Shown here in pieces: positions 1 through 8,026 of a stretch of DNA of 57,317 bases. Position 1 is the first letter of the stretch. Each line of letters starts with the position of its first letter. Source of the stretch: an uncultured Deefgea sp. (GTDB lineage: Bacteria > Pseudomonadota > Gammaproteobacteria > Burkholderiales > Chitinibacteraceae); contig NZ_CAMTIA010000018.1 of assembly GCF_947072475.1 (NCBI RefSeq), positions 1 through 57,317 of the forward strand, written 5' to 3'. The translations under genes and the position numbers were made by a program. The notes under the pieces are model-generated. The model had not been told where the DNA came from and did not search any database. It saw only the letters and a list, made by a program, of their open reading frames with translations.

Positions 1-153
1 CCTTTGGTGTTGGATAAAAAAACCATTGGTTTATTTTACGGTGATAAACGTGAAGCCCAATCGTTGGTGATTACGCCTGAGCAATTAAATTTGTTAAAAA
101 CGCTGCGTAATCAAGCGGCATTGGCCATCAAACAAAAACAACACAGTGGCTAA
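1..153 (+). CDS. C-terminal end of a HDOD/GAF-type signalling protein (partial)
   Basis: Only the last 50 codons are present, read in frame from the first base to a TAA stop. The residues GLFYGD, then a 'LNLLKTLRNQAALAIKQ' helix, look like the closing strand and helix of the GAF domain that ends many betaproteobacterial HDOD proteins. That family is thought to act in signalling. The start and the defining HDOD motifs lie outside the window, so the assignment rests on a short tail and is tentative. A phasin gene follows about 95 bases downstream with its own ribosome-binding site. Confidence 0.5.
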   Translation, partial: PLVLDKKTIGLFYGDKREAQSLVITPEQLNLLKTLRNQAALAIKQKQHSG

Positions 154-247
154 TGTTGCACCGCACAAATAAAACTTGACATTCATCGGCCGCAAGCTAA
201 AAATGTCAATTGATGCAGTGCACAATTTAACCATTTGGAGAATCTAC

Positions 248-784
248 ATGTTTAATGCTCAACAACAGTTTGCTGAACTTGGCCAAGCTCAATTAGAAAA
301 ATCTTTACGTTTAACCAACATCGCTTTAAGTGGTGCTGAGCGTTTGTTTCAGTTGCAAATGGGTATCGCACGTGATTTGTTGACTGAAAACGCAAAAACT
401 GCACAAGCTTTGTCAGGTGTTAAGTCAATCCAAGATTTGGTTGAATTGCAAAAAGGCCTAGCGCAACCGAATGTTGAGAAAAGCATTGCCGTTGCGCGCA
501 CCGTGTATGAAGCCGCGAGCAGCACGCAAGCTGAATTGAATAAATTGGTTGAAGAGCAAGTGCTTGAGTTCAATAAAAACCTAGTGACTACTTTGGACAA
601 AGCTGTGGCACAAACGCCAGCAGCCAGCCCAGCGGTTGCTGCAATGAAAAAAGCGGTTGAAAGCGCAACTAGCGCTTACGATGCCATCAACAAAACCAGC
701 CAACGCATTGTGACTAACCTCACTGATGCCACGGTTGCTGCGGTAGAAACTAGCGCAAAAACTGTAGCTCACGCTGCGAAGTAG
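248..784 (+). CDS. Phasin family protein
   Basis: A 178-residue, Ala/Lys/Glu-rich, almost wholly helical protein with no signal peptide. The N-terminus (MFNAQQQFAELGQAQLE) and the 'LEKSLRLTNIALSGAERLFQLQ' segment are typical of the granule-associated phasins of betaproteobacteria, which coat polyhydroxyalkanoate granules and control their size and number. The ATG at 248 is preceded by a GGAG motif (236-239); the longer in-frame extension to 176 has no ribosome-binding site and does not look like the family. A strong hairpin terminator follows 14 bases after the stop, so the gene is probably monocistronic. No PHA synthase is visible nearby; the PHA role is inferred from the family. Confidence 0.88.
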   Translation: MFNAQQQFAELGQAQLEKSLRLTNIALSGAERLFQLQMGIARDLLTENAKTAQALSGVKSIQDLVELQKGLAQPNVEKSIAVARTVYEAASSTQAELNKLVEEQVLEFNKNLVTTLDKAVAQTPAASPAVAAMKKAVESATSAYDAINKTSQRIVTNLTDATVAAVETSAKTVAHAAK

Positions 785-798
785 TTTGTTTTAGGCAT

Positions 799-828
799 AA
801 AAAAATCGACCTTCGGGTCGATTTTTTT
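799..828. terminator. Symmetric intrinsic terminator after the phasin gene
   Basis: A 13-base stem rich in A/T at its base (ATCGACC paired with GGTCGAT) closes a TTCG loop and is flanked by A and T runs on both sides. It can therefore stop transcription from the phasin gene on the plus strand and from the bamC gene that ends 70 bases away on the minus strand. Confidence 0.9.
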
Positions 829-898
829 ATGCGGCTTTCTTCGGTGAAGTATTGGCAGCATGAGCACAATCGCCCGTACTGCCAACACGCCGAAATCT

Positions 899-2047
899 TT
901 ATTTCAATTGCTGTAGCAAATCTTGCAAGATTTGTTTGCTATTGGCATCGCTTTCACCACCATTCAGAGGCTTGGCGATGATGCGCGTGCGATCAAGCTC
1001 TTGTTTGAGTTGAACTTGATATTGCTGCATTGGGGTTTGTTTTGGATTTTCTTTGCTGCGCCAAAATGCCAAGCTACCTAAATAATCGCTTTCTTTTTCT
1101 TTCGAAATATTGGCGGCAGCGCGCTGCACAATAAATGTACCGTCGTTGCGATTACGATCTTCAACGGTGTAGCCAATTCGATCAAAAGCCAAGCCCACAC
1201 GGCGCCAAGCGCGATCATACGTGTCTTTTAATTCCAACTGATTGCCCGCTGAGTTTAGCGTGGCGCGTGATGGAATCGTCGTCGCCGTTTGCATCGCGGT
1301 GGCCGCTTGCTCTTTGCTCATGCCAAATTGCTGTAGCATCAACTTAAGCATTTCAGCATCTAACTCAGGATCAGATGGTCGTGGTGTCCAGATGGTTTTG
1401 CCACTGCCGCCAGCGGCCGAGACTTTAGCTTCTTCTGAACCATCGGCAAACACTTCACGCATACCACGATGCGTCACGTAGATTTCAACCGTGCCCGGCT
1501 CGATACCACGCTCAATGCGGGTACGGTAGCGATCAAGCTCACCAGTCGAGATAAAACCGTCGGCCACTTTACGTAACAAGTTGGTCACAAAGTCGCCCGG
1601 TAAAGCCGCACGATTTTCTAGCCAGTCGGTCTCCATAACGCCAGTTTGCTCATTGTCTTGTGTGAGCAAAAAGCCATGGCTAAGCCAAAATTCACGTAAT
1701 TCTGGCCAAACTTTAGCTGGGTCTCCTTTGACGACTAACCAGCGTGCACCATTGGCTTGCATGATTTTGGCGTTTTCATAGGTTGGTAAAACGCTAGCCG
1801 TATCGCTACTGGATTTTTGGGTTTGCGCTTCATTGGCCAGCACGGCGCTCTTCGGTACGACGTAGTTGTTATTCACATTTACCGCGGTTAAATCCGGCGG
1901 CACTTCGAGTGAATTTTTGGCTAAATTGTCGCTGCCACCCCGATAATCAACTTTGCTTTGCATTAGCAATTGATCGGTAGAGCAGCCCATTAGGCTGCCA
2001 ATCATGAATGCGCTTGATAGATATAAAGCTAATTTCTTTTGCTGCAT
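899..2047 (-). CDS. bamC: Outer membrane assembly lipoprotein BamC
   Basis: A 382-residue lipoprotein starting MQQKKLALYLSS. A hydrophobic signal sequence ends in the lipobox LMGC, with Cys22 as the predicted lipidated residue. After the lipobox comes a Bam-binding 'VDYRGG' segment and two helix-grip repeats, as in BamC/NlpB, an accessory part of the BAM complex that inserts beta-barrel proteins in the outer membrane. The ATG at 2047 gives a proper signal peptide; the longer open frame upstream adds 14 residues and is unlikely. dapA lies 31 bases upstream on the same strand, the same dapA-bamC order as in Escherichia coli, so the two are probably cotranscribed. Confidence 0.92.
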   Translation of the reverse strand: MQQKKLALYLSSAFMIGSLMGCSTDQLLMQSKVDYRGGSDNLAKNSLEVPPDLTAVNVNNNYVVPKSAVLANEAQTQKSSSDTASVLPTYENAKIMQANGARWLVVKGDPAKVWPELREFWLSHGFLLTQDNEQTGVMETDWLENRAALPGDFVTNLLRKVADGFISTGELDRYRTRIERGIEPGTVEIYVTHRGMREVFADGSEEAKVSAAGGSGKTIWTPRPSDPELDAEMLKLMLQQFGMSKEQAATAMQTATTIPSRATLNSAGNQLELKDTYDRAWRRVGLAFDRIGYTVEDRNRNDGTFIVQRAAANISKEKESDYLGSLAFWRSKENPKQTPMQQYQVQLKQELDRTRIIAKPLNGGESDANSKQILQDLLQQLK

Positions 2048-2078
2048 GTTTGTATCCGTATAGGTGGACGACACAAAG

Positions 2079-2954
2079 TTATAAAGCACCCGCCTGAATC
2101 AGCGCTTGGCGCACTATACCCTGAGCACTCTCTGTAAGGCGAGTTAATGGCAAACGAATCCCTTCTGGCACTCGCCCCATTGTTTCCAGCGCCCATTTGA
2201 CGGGGATTGGATTGGCTTCAACAAATAAATGTTTATGTAGACCTTGCAAGCGATCATTGATGTCTTTGGCGGTTTTAATGTCGCCGACTAATGCCGCCGC
2301 GCACAGCTCATGCATGGCTTTAGGCGCCACATTGGCAGTCACTGAAATGGTGCCGTGCCCACCGAGCAAAATAAACGGCAAGGTTGATGCGTCGTCGCCG
2401 CTATAAAAAGCAAAATCTTTTGGCGCGCGCAGCATTAAGTCAGCAGCGCGTTCCATATTGCCGGTCGCATCTTTAATGCCGACGATATTAGGTAACTGAG
2501 CCAATTGCAGTGCAGTATCGTTCGATAAGTCACACACGGTGCGCCCTGGCACGTTATACAGCAGGGTCGGCAAAGCGGTATTTTCTGCAATGGCTTTAAA
2601 GTGAAGATACAGCCCGTGCTGCGATGGTTTGTTGTAATAGGGGACGACACTTAAGCCGTAATTAGCACCTACTGACAACGCGCGTTGCGAGAGGTGAATG
2701 GCTTCGCGGGTTGAATTCGCTCCGGTGCCGGCAATGACTGGGACCCGGCCCGCCGCTTGCTCGACGACCACTTTAACAATCTCGATATGTTCATCCACTG
2801 AGACCGTGGGTGATTCTCCTGTGGTGCCAACGGCCACCAAACCGTCAGTGCCTTGTTCAATATGCCAATCGACCAGCTTTCTAAGCGCTGAAAAATTGAT
2901 TTGACCATCCGCATCCATCGGAGTGACTAATGCAACTAGGCTTCCTGTGAGCAT
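2079..2954 (-). CDS. dapA: 4-hydroxy-tetrahydrodipicolinate synthase
   Basis: A 291-residue class I aldolase of the DapA family, condensing pyruvate with aspartate semialdehyde in the first committed step of diaminopimelate and lysine synthesis. The Schiff-base lysine is Lys161 in 'GIKDATG', and the conserved Tyr133 is in LLYNVPGRT. The 'GTTGES' loop is present near residue 43. The start chosen is the ATG at 2954 ([13 protein letters not shown]), which matches the family; a TTG two codons upstream is possible but less likely. It heads an operon with bamC. The genes for two later steps, dapC and dapD, are about 30 kb away in this window. Confidence 0.96.
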   Translation of the reverse strand: MLTGSLVALVTPMDADGQINFSALRKLVDWHIEQGTDGLVAVGTTGESPTVSVDEHIEIVKVVVEQAAGRVPVIAGTGANSTREAIHLSQRALSVGANYGLSVVPYYNKPSQHGLYLHFKAIAENTALPTLLYNVPGRTVCDLSNDTALQLAQLPNIVGIKDATGNMERAADLMLRAPKDFAFYSGDDASTLPFILLGGHGTISVTANVAPKAMHELCAAALVGDIKTAKDINDRLQGLHKHLFVEANPIPVKWALETMGRVPEGIRLPLTRLTESAQGIVRQALIQAGAL

Positions 2955-3145
2955 GAGCAAATTTTACCAGTGAGCAAAAGGGGATCATTCTAACCGAAGC
3001 AATTCACTCACGAAACCGACTTATTCCATTCAAAGCATGAAATCTTGGTATTTTTGATGCGGATGGGATTTTATTTGCCGCAATTTACTGCTTTGTATGT
3101 AAGTATTTGTAACAAATGTTAAAGAAGTTGCAAATGCCATTGAGC

Positions 3146-3165
3146 TTGTTGAGCAAACTCAACAA
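3146..3165. promoter_or_regulatory. Perfect inverted repeat in the nagE leader
   Basis: TTGTTGAG and CTCAACAA flank a CAAA spacer: an 8-base perfect inverted repeat about 320 bases before nagE. It has no T tract, so it is more likely an operator or a small RNA hairpin than a terminator. No regulator can be named. Confidence 0.4.
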
Positions 3166-3423
3166 TATGGCAAAACTTGTAGCAGAGAATGTGTTTGGGT
3201 TTGGGTTGTTATGGAAAAAGTATCGACAAAGATCGAAACCATTCATGCGATCTACACCGAATCAAGAGCAGGGCGAGTCGTCGAATGTCAGGCCGTATTG
3301 GCATAAGCAGACTCAGTTTTCGATTGCAGTTGGCTCGGTGTGGTGTATTTTTCAGTCAATTTTTGAGTGGCAAATACATCGGCGCATGAATAAGTTCAGC
3401 TGTTTCTTCTACAAGCGAATAAC

Positions 3424-3462
3424 ACTGCATGCAGTTAAAGGTGCAGATCACCATTTTGGTGA
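3424..3462. promoter_or_regulatory. Two palindromes just upstream of the nagE ribosome-binding site
   Basis: ACTGCATGCAGT at 3424-3435 is a perfect 12-base palindrome. TCACC-ATTTT-GGTGA at 3448-3462 is a 5-base stem that ends 10 bases before the Shine-Dalgarno sequence. Their position fits operators for a sugar-responsive repressor or a translational hairpin. The regulator is unknown. Confidence 0.45.
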
Positions 3463-3485
3463 ACATGTAAAAAAGGGGATGCGTC

Positions 3486-4988
3486 GTGAATATTTTAGGT
3501 TATTTACAAAAAATCGGCCGTGCGCTGATGGTGCCGGTGGCCACTTTGCCAGCCGCTGCAATTATGATGGGTATTGGTTATTGGATTGACCCAACAGGTT
3601 GGGGTGCTGACAGTGCCACTGCCGCCTTCTTGATCAAGGCCGGCGCTGCAATTATCGACAATATGTCGATTCTATTTGCAGTCGGTGTTGCATACGGTAT
3701 GTCAAAAGATAAAGACGGTGCTGCGGCACTGGCCGGTTTGGTGGGCTATTACGTATTGACGACACTGTTGTCGCCAGGCGCGGTATCGCAAATTCAAGGC
3801 ATTGCACTGCAAGACGTGCCAGCTGCCTTTGGTAAAATCAACAACCAATTTGTCGGTATCTTGACCGGTGTGATCGCGGCTGAAATTTACAACCGCTTTA
3901 GCCAAGTTGAGTTGCACAAAACGCTGGCCTTCTTTAGTGGCCGCCGCTGTGTGCCAATCATTACCTCGTTTGCGATGATTGTTGTTGCCTTTGTCTTGAT
4001 GGCAGTTTGGCCAGTCATTTACAACGGCTTGGTTAACTTCGGGATGAGCATTAAAGATATGGGCCCGACAGGCGCTGGTATCTATGCCTTCTTTAACCGT
4101 TTATTGATTCCAGTTGGCTTGCATCACGCCCTGAACTCAGTATTTTGGTTTGACGTTGCCGGTATTAACGATATCCCTAACTTCTTGGGTGGCGCTAAAT
4201 CCATCGCTGAAGGTAAGGCGGTTCTCGGTGTGACGGGTATCTACCAAGCGGGTTTCTTCCCAATCATGATGTTTGGCTTGCCAGGCGCTGCATTGGCGAT
4301 TTACCACACTGCAAAACCTGAAAACAAAGCCCGCGTAGCATCCATCATGATCGCAGCTGGTTTTGCTTCATTCTTTACCGGTGTGACTGAACCGCTTGAA
4401 TTCTCATTCATGTTCGTAGCCCCAGTATTGTATGTATTGCACGCGTTCTTGACCGGTATCTCGGTTTATATCGCCGCCAGCATGCAATGGATTTCTGGTT
4501 TTGGCTTTAGTGCCGGTTTGGTGGATATGGTCTTGTCTTCGCGCAATCCATTGGCCAAAGACTGGTTCATGTTGATTGCTCAAGGCGCAGTCTTCTTTGC
4601 AGTGTATTACTTCGCTTTCCGCGCAGCGATCACAGCCATGAATCTGAAAACACCAGGTCGTGAAGACGACATCATCGAAGAAATCGCAACACCAGAATCT
4701 GCAGCTGCTTCTGCTGTCGCAGCTTCAGGTAGCACGGCCGAATTGGCCATGGCGTATGTGACTGTGGTTGGCGGTGCCAGCAATGTGACCAACGTTGATG
4801 CGTGTATCACTCGTTTGCGTTTGTCAGTGGTTGATGCTGATTTGGTGAACGAAGCGGCAGCAAAAAGCTTGGGTGCCAGTGGCGTGATCAAATTGAACAA
4901 ACAAAGTGTACAAATCATTGTTGGCCCTAAAGCTGAATTGATTGCTGACGCTTTGCGGATTCAGTTGGCGTCTTCAACAAAAAAGTAA
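3486..4988 (+). CDS. nagE: PTS N-acetylglucosamine permease, EIICB part (NagE-like)
   Basis: A 500-residue membrane protein. Residues 1 to about 390 form the EIIC channel domain of the glucose/N-acetylglucosamine family, and residues about 418-495 the EIIB domain, with phosphorylation Cys440 in 'NVDACITRLRL'. The start MNILGYLQKIGRAL and the GASGV-KLNKQ-VQIIVG block are very close to E. coli NagE, which imports and phosphorylates N-acetylglucosamine. Translation starts at a GTG behind AAGGGG. E. coli NagE is one EIICBA chain, but here the frame stops at TAA 4986-4988 directly after A-AAA-AAG, and EIIA continues in the -1 frame. Slippage would yield one chain of about 674 residues. Substrate is inferred from similarity. 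Confidence 0.9.
   Translation: MNILGYLQKIGRALMVPVATLPAAAIMMGIGYWIDPTGWGADSATAAFLIKAGAAIIDNMSILFAVGVAYGMSKDKDGAAALAGLVGYYVLTTLLSPGAVSQIQGIALQDVPAAFGKINNQFVGILTGVIAAEIYNRFSQVELHKTLAFFSGRRCVPIITSFAMIVVAFVLMAVWPVIYNGLVNFGMSIKDMGPTGAGIYAFFNRLLIPVGLHHALNSVFWFDVAGINDIPNFLGGAKSIAEGKAVLGVTGIYQAGFFPIMMFGLPGAALAIYHTAKPENKARVASIMIAAGFASFFTGVTEPLEFSFMFVAPVLYVLHAFLTGISVYIAASMQWISGFGFSAGLVDMVLSSRNPLAKDWFMLIAQGAVFFAVYYFAFRAAITAMNLKTPGREDDIIEEIATPESAAASAVAASGSTAELAMAYVTVVGGASNVTNVDACITRLRLSVVDADLVNEAAAKSLGASGVIKLNKQSVQIIVGPKAELIADALRIQLASSTKK
4979..4985 (+). promoter_or_regulatory. A-AAA-AAG slippery heptamer (possible programmed -1 frameshift)
   Basis: In the EIICB frame the last codons read ACA AAA AAG TAA, so the heptamer A-AAA-AAG sits in the X-XXY-YYZ phase, the same slippery sequence as in E. 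coli dnaX. A -1 slip leads directly into the EIIA frame at GTA 4985-4987 and bypasses the stop. A hairpin lies 17 bases further on. A base missing from the six-A run in the assembly would give the same picture, so the event is not proven. Confidence 0.55.
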
Positions 4989-5509
4989 CGGAAGTTGCGC
5001 CTGCTGCTGCACCCGCAGCGGCGAGCGTAGCACCCGTAGTAAATCGCAATGAAACGATCCTATTAGCACCGATGAGTGGTGAAGTGATTGCGATCGAAGC
5101 AGTACCTGATGCGGCATTTGCCAGTAAAGCGGTGGGTGAAGGTGTTGCCATTCGCCCGACCGGCAATATCGTCGTAGCGCCTTGTGATGGTGAATTGGTC
5201 AAGATTTTTAATACCAATCACGCCTTTGCTTTGGTGACGGACTCAGGCGCTGAATTGATCGTGCATATTGGGATCGAAACAGTGAAGTTAGGCGGGCAAG
5301 GTTTTACCCGTCTCGCACAGGAAGGCGCACGTGTTAAAGCGGGCGATCCTGTTTTGGAATTGGACCTTGATTACTTGGCCACTCACGCCGCGTCGATCAT
5401 TAGTCCAGTGATTTTGTCCAACGCCGATCAGTTCCAAGCACTAGAAAGTGTGGCGAGCGGTTCGGTTGAGGCAGGCAAAACTGTGCTGTACACCTTCAAA
5501 GCCAAGTAA
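4985..5509 (+). CDS. nagE: PTS EIIA domain of NagE, in the -1 frame
   Basis: The frame is open from the slippery heptamer: an Ala/Pro-rich linker of about 24 residues followed by a complete EIIA-Glc type domain. Counted from the internal ATG at 5072, the two active-site histidines are His50 ('NHAF') and His65 ('IVHIG'), spaced 15 as in the family. His65 accepts phosphate from HPr. No ATG, GTG or TTG lies between 4985 and 5072. The ATG at 5072 falls inside the first beta strand of EIIA (LLAPMSGEV) and lacks a ribosome-binding site, so independent translation would give a clipped domain of 145 residues. This supports synthesis as a frameshift fusion, or an assembly indel. Confidence 0.8.
   Translation, partial: VTEVAPAAAPAAASVAPVVNRNETILLAPMSGEVIAIEAVPDAAFASKAVGEGVAIRPTGNIVVAPCDGELVKIFNTNHAFALVTDSGAELIVHIGIETVKLGGQGFTRLAQEGARVKAGDPVLELDLDYLATHAASIISPVILSNADQFQALESVASGSVEAGKTVLYTFKAK
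5003..5022 (+). promoter_or_regulatory. Hairpin downstream of the slippery heptamer
   Basis: GCUGCUGC pairs with GCAGCGGC around an ACCC loop: eight consecutive pairs, one of them G-U. It starts 17 bases after the slippery site, further than the usual 5-9 base spacer, so it may or may not act as a frameshift stimulator. It also encodes part of the Ala/Pro linker, which is naturally GC-rich. Confidence 0.4.
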
Positions 5510-5523
5510 TTCATTGGCACTTT

Positions 5524-5554
5524 AAAAAGCCACGAGCTAGCTCGTGGCTTTTTT
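5524..5554 (+). terminator. Intrinsic terminator after nagE
   Basis: AAGCCACGAGC pairs with GCTCGTGGCTT in a long self-complementary stem followed by a run of six T. It lies 14 bases after the EIIA stop codon and ends the nagE transcript. Confidence 0.93.
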
Positions 5555-5612
5555 GCGTTGAAAGCTAGCGCCATTGGCGTATATTGACGCGCTTCTCGTT
5601 AAGTTGCTGCCT

Positions 5613-7643
5613 ATGCCACACTCAGATCCTTTTGTTTTTCTTGAAAACCACGATCAAGCGCAAAGCTGGATTGCGGCGCAAAATCAACGCTGCCGTGCGG
5701 CCATTGATGCCGATCCAAGATTTACTGTCATGACTGAGCAAATCTTGCAGTTGAGTCAAAGCCAACAACAAATCCCATATTTTGCCCAGCATGGCGACTG
5801 GCTGTATCATTTTTACCAAGGCAGCACGCAACCGCGCGGGGTTTATCGTCGAACCACATTGGCGTCGTACCAAAGTGCCGATCCGCAATGGCATATTGTG
5901 TTTGACCTAGACCAATTGGCGGCGCATGAAGGGGTTGAATGGCAGTTGGCAGGGATTTCGCATTGCATCTTACAAGCCAATCTATGCCTCATTAGCTTGA
6001 GCATCAGCGGCTCAGACGGGCATGTTTGCCGTGAGTACGATGTTGAGCAGCAAGGTTTTGTTGCCAACGGCTTTCAATTGCCCTTTGGTAAAAATGTCAT
6101 CCATTGGCGCGACGCCAATAGCGTTTTTGTTGCGCCAGCTTGGGACGAGAGTCAGCTGACGCAAGCGGGCTTGCCGTGTGAAGTGTGGCTATTGCAGCGC
6201 GGGCAAGCTTGGGATGACGCAGACAATTTGGTGGTGCTGCCAGAAACAGCGCTCAGGGCGCAGGCGTGGCGTTTTTTAGATGGCGACCTCACGGTGTTTG
6301 ATGTGATAGAAGCCGCGCACAGCCTTGATCAAAAAGCCTATTACCACCTGGATGATGACTTGCAATTGCAGCATTTGCCACTGCCTTTGCGTTGCGAAAT
6401 TTTGGCGTATAGCCATGGTGATCTCATCGTTAAATTAGCCAGCAATTGGTCGCGACAAGGGCAGGTTTACCCGGCTGGCGCATTGTTGGCGGTGGCGTGC
6501 AATGCAAAAACCGCGCAATTGGGGCGAATTAAGCTGCTCATTGCGCCAACAGCACAGCAAAGCATTCAAACCATTGAGGCTACATTTAACGGCCTAGTGG
6601 TGCTGATGCTCGATTGCGTTAAAAGTCGGGTGCTTGGCTTTGTTTGGCAACAAGGGGGGTGGCAGCAGCAACCCAATTTATTGCCTGAGGGTGGCGTGAT
6701 CGAATTTGTTGATCAGCCTTGGCAAACTGATATTTTGTATTTTAACTACAGCGATTTTTTACACCCAGCCTCGCTGTATCGTTACGACTTAATGCGCCCG
6801 CAAGCGCCAGAATTATTGCGCCAACAATGCCCCGCATTTGATGCTCAGCCTTTCGTGCAGCAACAGCGCTTTGCCCGCGCCAAAGACGGCACGCCAATTC
6901 CTTATTTTGTCGTGCATCATCAGTCCATCGTCTTGAATGGGCAGACGCCAACCTTGCTGTATGGTTACGGCGGATTTGCTCAATCTTTGTTGCCGTATTA
7001 CGTTGACCATCTGGGGCCGCAATGGTTGGCTAAAGGCGGGGCGTTTGTCGTGGCCAATATTCGCGGCGGCGGCGAGTTTGGCCCAGCTTGGCATCAAGTG
7101 GCGCAAGGCGCTGCGCGGCAAGTGAGTTTTGATGACTTTATTACCATCGCTGAAGACCTCATTGCACAAGGATTGACCGCCCCGCGCAGATTGGCGATTC
7201 AAGGCGGTAGTCATGGCGGCTTATTGGTCGGGGCCTGCATGACGCAACGTCCAGAATTATTTCAAGCCGTTGTTTGCGAAGCGCCGTTGCTGGATATGTT
7301 GCGCTATACCGAGCTGGGGGCGGGCGCCAGTTGGTTGGCCGAATATGGCGACCCAACGGTTACTGAGGAGCGGGCTGTTTTAGCGGCGTATTCGCCATAC
7401 CAGCAGGTCGCACCCGCCAGCTTACAGCGTTACCCCGCCGTATTGTTGACTTGCGCCAGTCATGACGATCGAGTGCATCCGGCGCACGCGAGAAAAATGG
7501 CGGCAAAACTGATTGATCAAGGTCATCAGGTGCTGTTTTTTGAGAAAGCGCAGGGTGGCCATCAGCATGGTTATTCGGCGCTCGAAACAGCGCAAGAGCT
7601 CAGTCGGGCTTTGATTTTTTTGCAGCAACAATTGATGGATTGA
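5613..7643 (+). CDS. Prolyl oligopeptidase family serine peptidase (S9)
   Basis: A 676-residue cytosolic-looking protein without a signal peptide. The N-terminal two thirds form the divergent beta-propeller, and the C-terminal third is the alpha/beta hydrolase domain. The nucleophile is Ser533 in GGSHGG; the acid is in 'ASHDDRVHP' and the histidine in 'GGHQHGY' near the end, giving a complete Ser-Asp-His triad. Family members cleave short peptides after proline. The ATG at 5613 starts the typical 'DPF-FLE' opening; a longer open frame begins at TTG 5574 but has no support. The ribosome-binding site is weak. An A/T-rich inverted repeat follows the stop. Confidence 0.88.
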   Translation: MPHSDPFVFLENHDQAQSWIAAQNQRCRAAIDADPRFTVMTEQILQLSQSQQQIPYFAQHGDWLYHFYQGSTQPRGVYRRTTLASYQSADPQWHIVFDLDQLAAHEGVEWQLAGISHCILQANLCLISLSISGSDGHVCREYDVEQQGFVANGFQLPFGKNVIHWRDANSVFVAPAWDESQLTQAGLPCEVWLLQRGQAWDDADNLVVLPETALRAQAWRFLDGDLTVFDVIEAAHSLDQKAYYHLDDDLQLQHLPLPLRCEILAYSHGDLIVKLASNWSRQGQVYPAGALLAVACNAKTAQLGRIKLLIAPTAQQSIQTIEATFNGLVVLMLDCVKSRVLGFVWQQGGWQQQPNLLPEGGVIEFVDQPWQTDILYFNYSDFLHPASLYRYDLMRPQAPELLRQQCPAFDAQPFVQQQRFARAKDGTPIPYFVVHHQSIVLNGQTPTLLYGYGGFAQSLLPYYVDHLGPQWLAKGGAFVVANIRGGGEFGPAWHQVAQGAARQVSFDDFITIAEDLIAQGLTAPRRLAIQGGSHGGLLVGACMTQRPELFQAVVCEAPLLDMLRYTELGAGASWLAEYGDPTVTEERAVLAAYSPYQQVAPASLQRYPAVLLTCASHDDRVHPAHARKMAAKLIDQGHQVLFFEKAQGGHQHGYSALETAQELSRALIFLQQQLMD

Positions 7644-7660
7644 AATCAAGAGTTGCATTG

Positions 7661-7709
7661 GGGTATCTTGATCTAGCCTTTATTAAATAAAAGCTAGATT
7701 GATATACCC
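7661..7709. terminator. A/T-rich inverted repeat between convergent genes
   Basis: GGGTAT...ATCTAGC on the left pairs with GCTAGAT...ATACCC on the right around an A/T-rich loop. It sits between the convergent peptidase and DUF2164 genes and may end both transcripts, though it lacks a clean T tract. Similar GGGTATAT/ATATACCC ends recur at 43228-43276. Confidence 0.5.
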
Positions 7710-7710
7710 A

Positions 7711-7971
7711 TTAGCGTTGGGTTTTTTTGTTCCAATATCCTGAGGCGATTTCAAAGCAGTGCTCCGGGAGCGTTTCCACTTGTTGCGCTAGATGATTCTG
7801 CGCGTCGCGAATCGCTTGGTTGTAGATATGTGGACCAATTTCACGCAGTACAAAATCCAGCACCAAAGTCGCTTGCAGCTCGCCAATATCGGCATCAAGC
7901 TCTTCTCGGCAATAGCGTTGAATGGCTTGCTGTAATTGTGGGTGTAGCGATTTGTCGATTTTAATGCTCAT
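7711..7971 (-). CDS. DUF2164 family protein
   Basis: An 86-residue soluble protein. The core 'REELDADIGELQATLVLDFVLREIGPHIYNQAIRDAQ' region matches the small conserved DUF2164 family, whose function is unknown. Starts at ATG 7971. It is on the same strand as the M23 peptidase and anmK genes upstream of it and lies 55 bases after the anmK stop, so it may be the last gene of that transcript. Confidence 0.85.
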   Translation of the reverse strand: MSIKIDKSLHPQLQQAIQRYCREELDADIGELQATLVLDFVLREIGPHIYNQAIRDAQNHLAQQVETLPEHCFEIASGYWNKKTQR

Positions 7972-8026
7972 AGGCTGTGGTGTATTTGAGTTGATTGGTG
8001 GTGTCAGTGCTTTGATTTTGCTGAAT

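Larger units (their letters stand above)
2955..3485. promoter_or_regulatory. Noncoding leader between dapA and nagE
   Basis: About 530 bases with no convincing gene, between the divergent dapA and nagE genes. The open frames inside have no ribosome-binding site and no recognisable product. It must hold the dapA promoter and the control region of nagE. Several perfect palindromes lie in it and are listed separately. A strong AAGGGG ribosome-binding site (3473-3478) ends the region just before the GTG start of nagE. Confidence 0.6.

Noticed and set aside
3116-3589. 157-codon open frame before and over the nagE start
   Set aside because: No ribosome-binding site, no recognisable protein, overlaps the well supported GTG start of NagE; treated as a chance frame in the leader.
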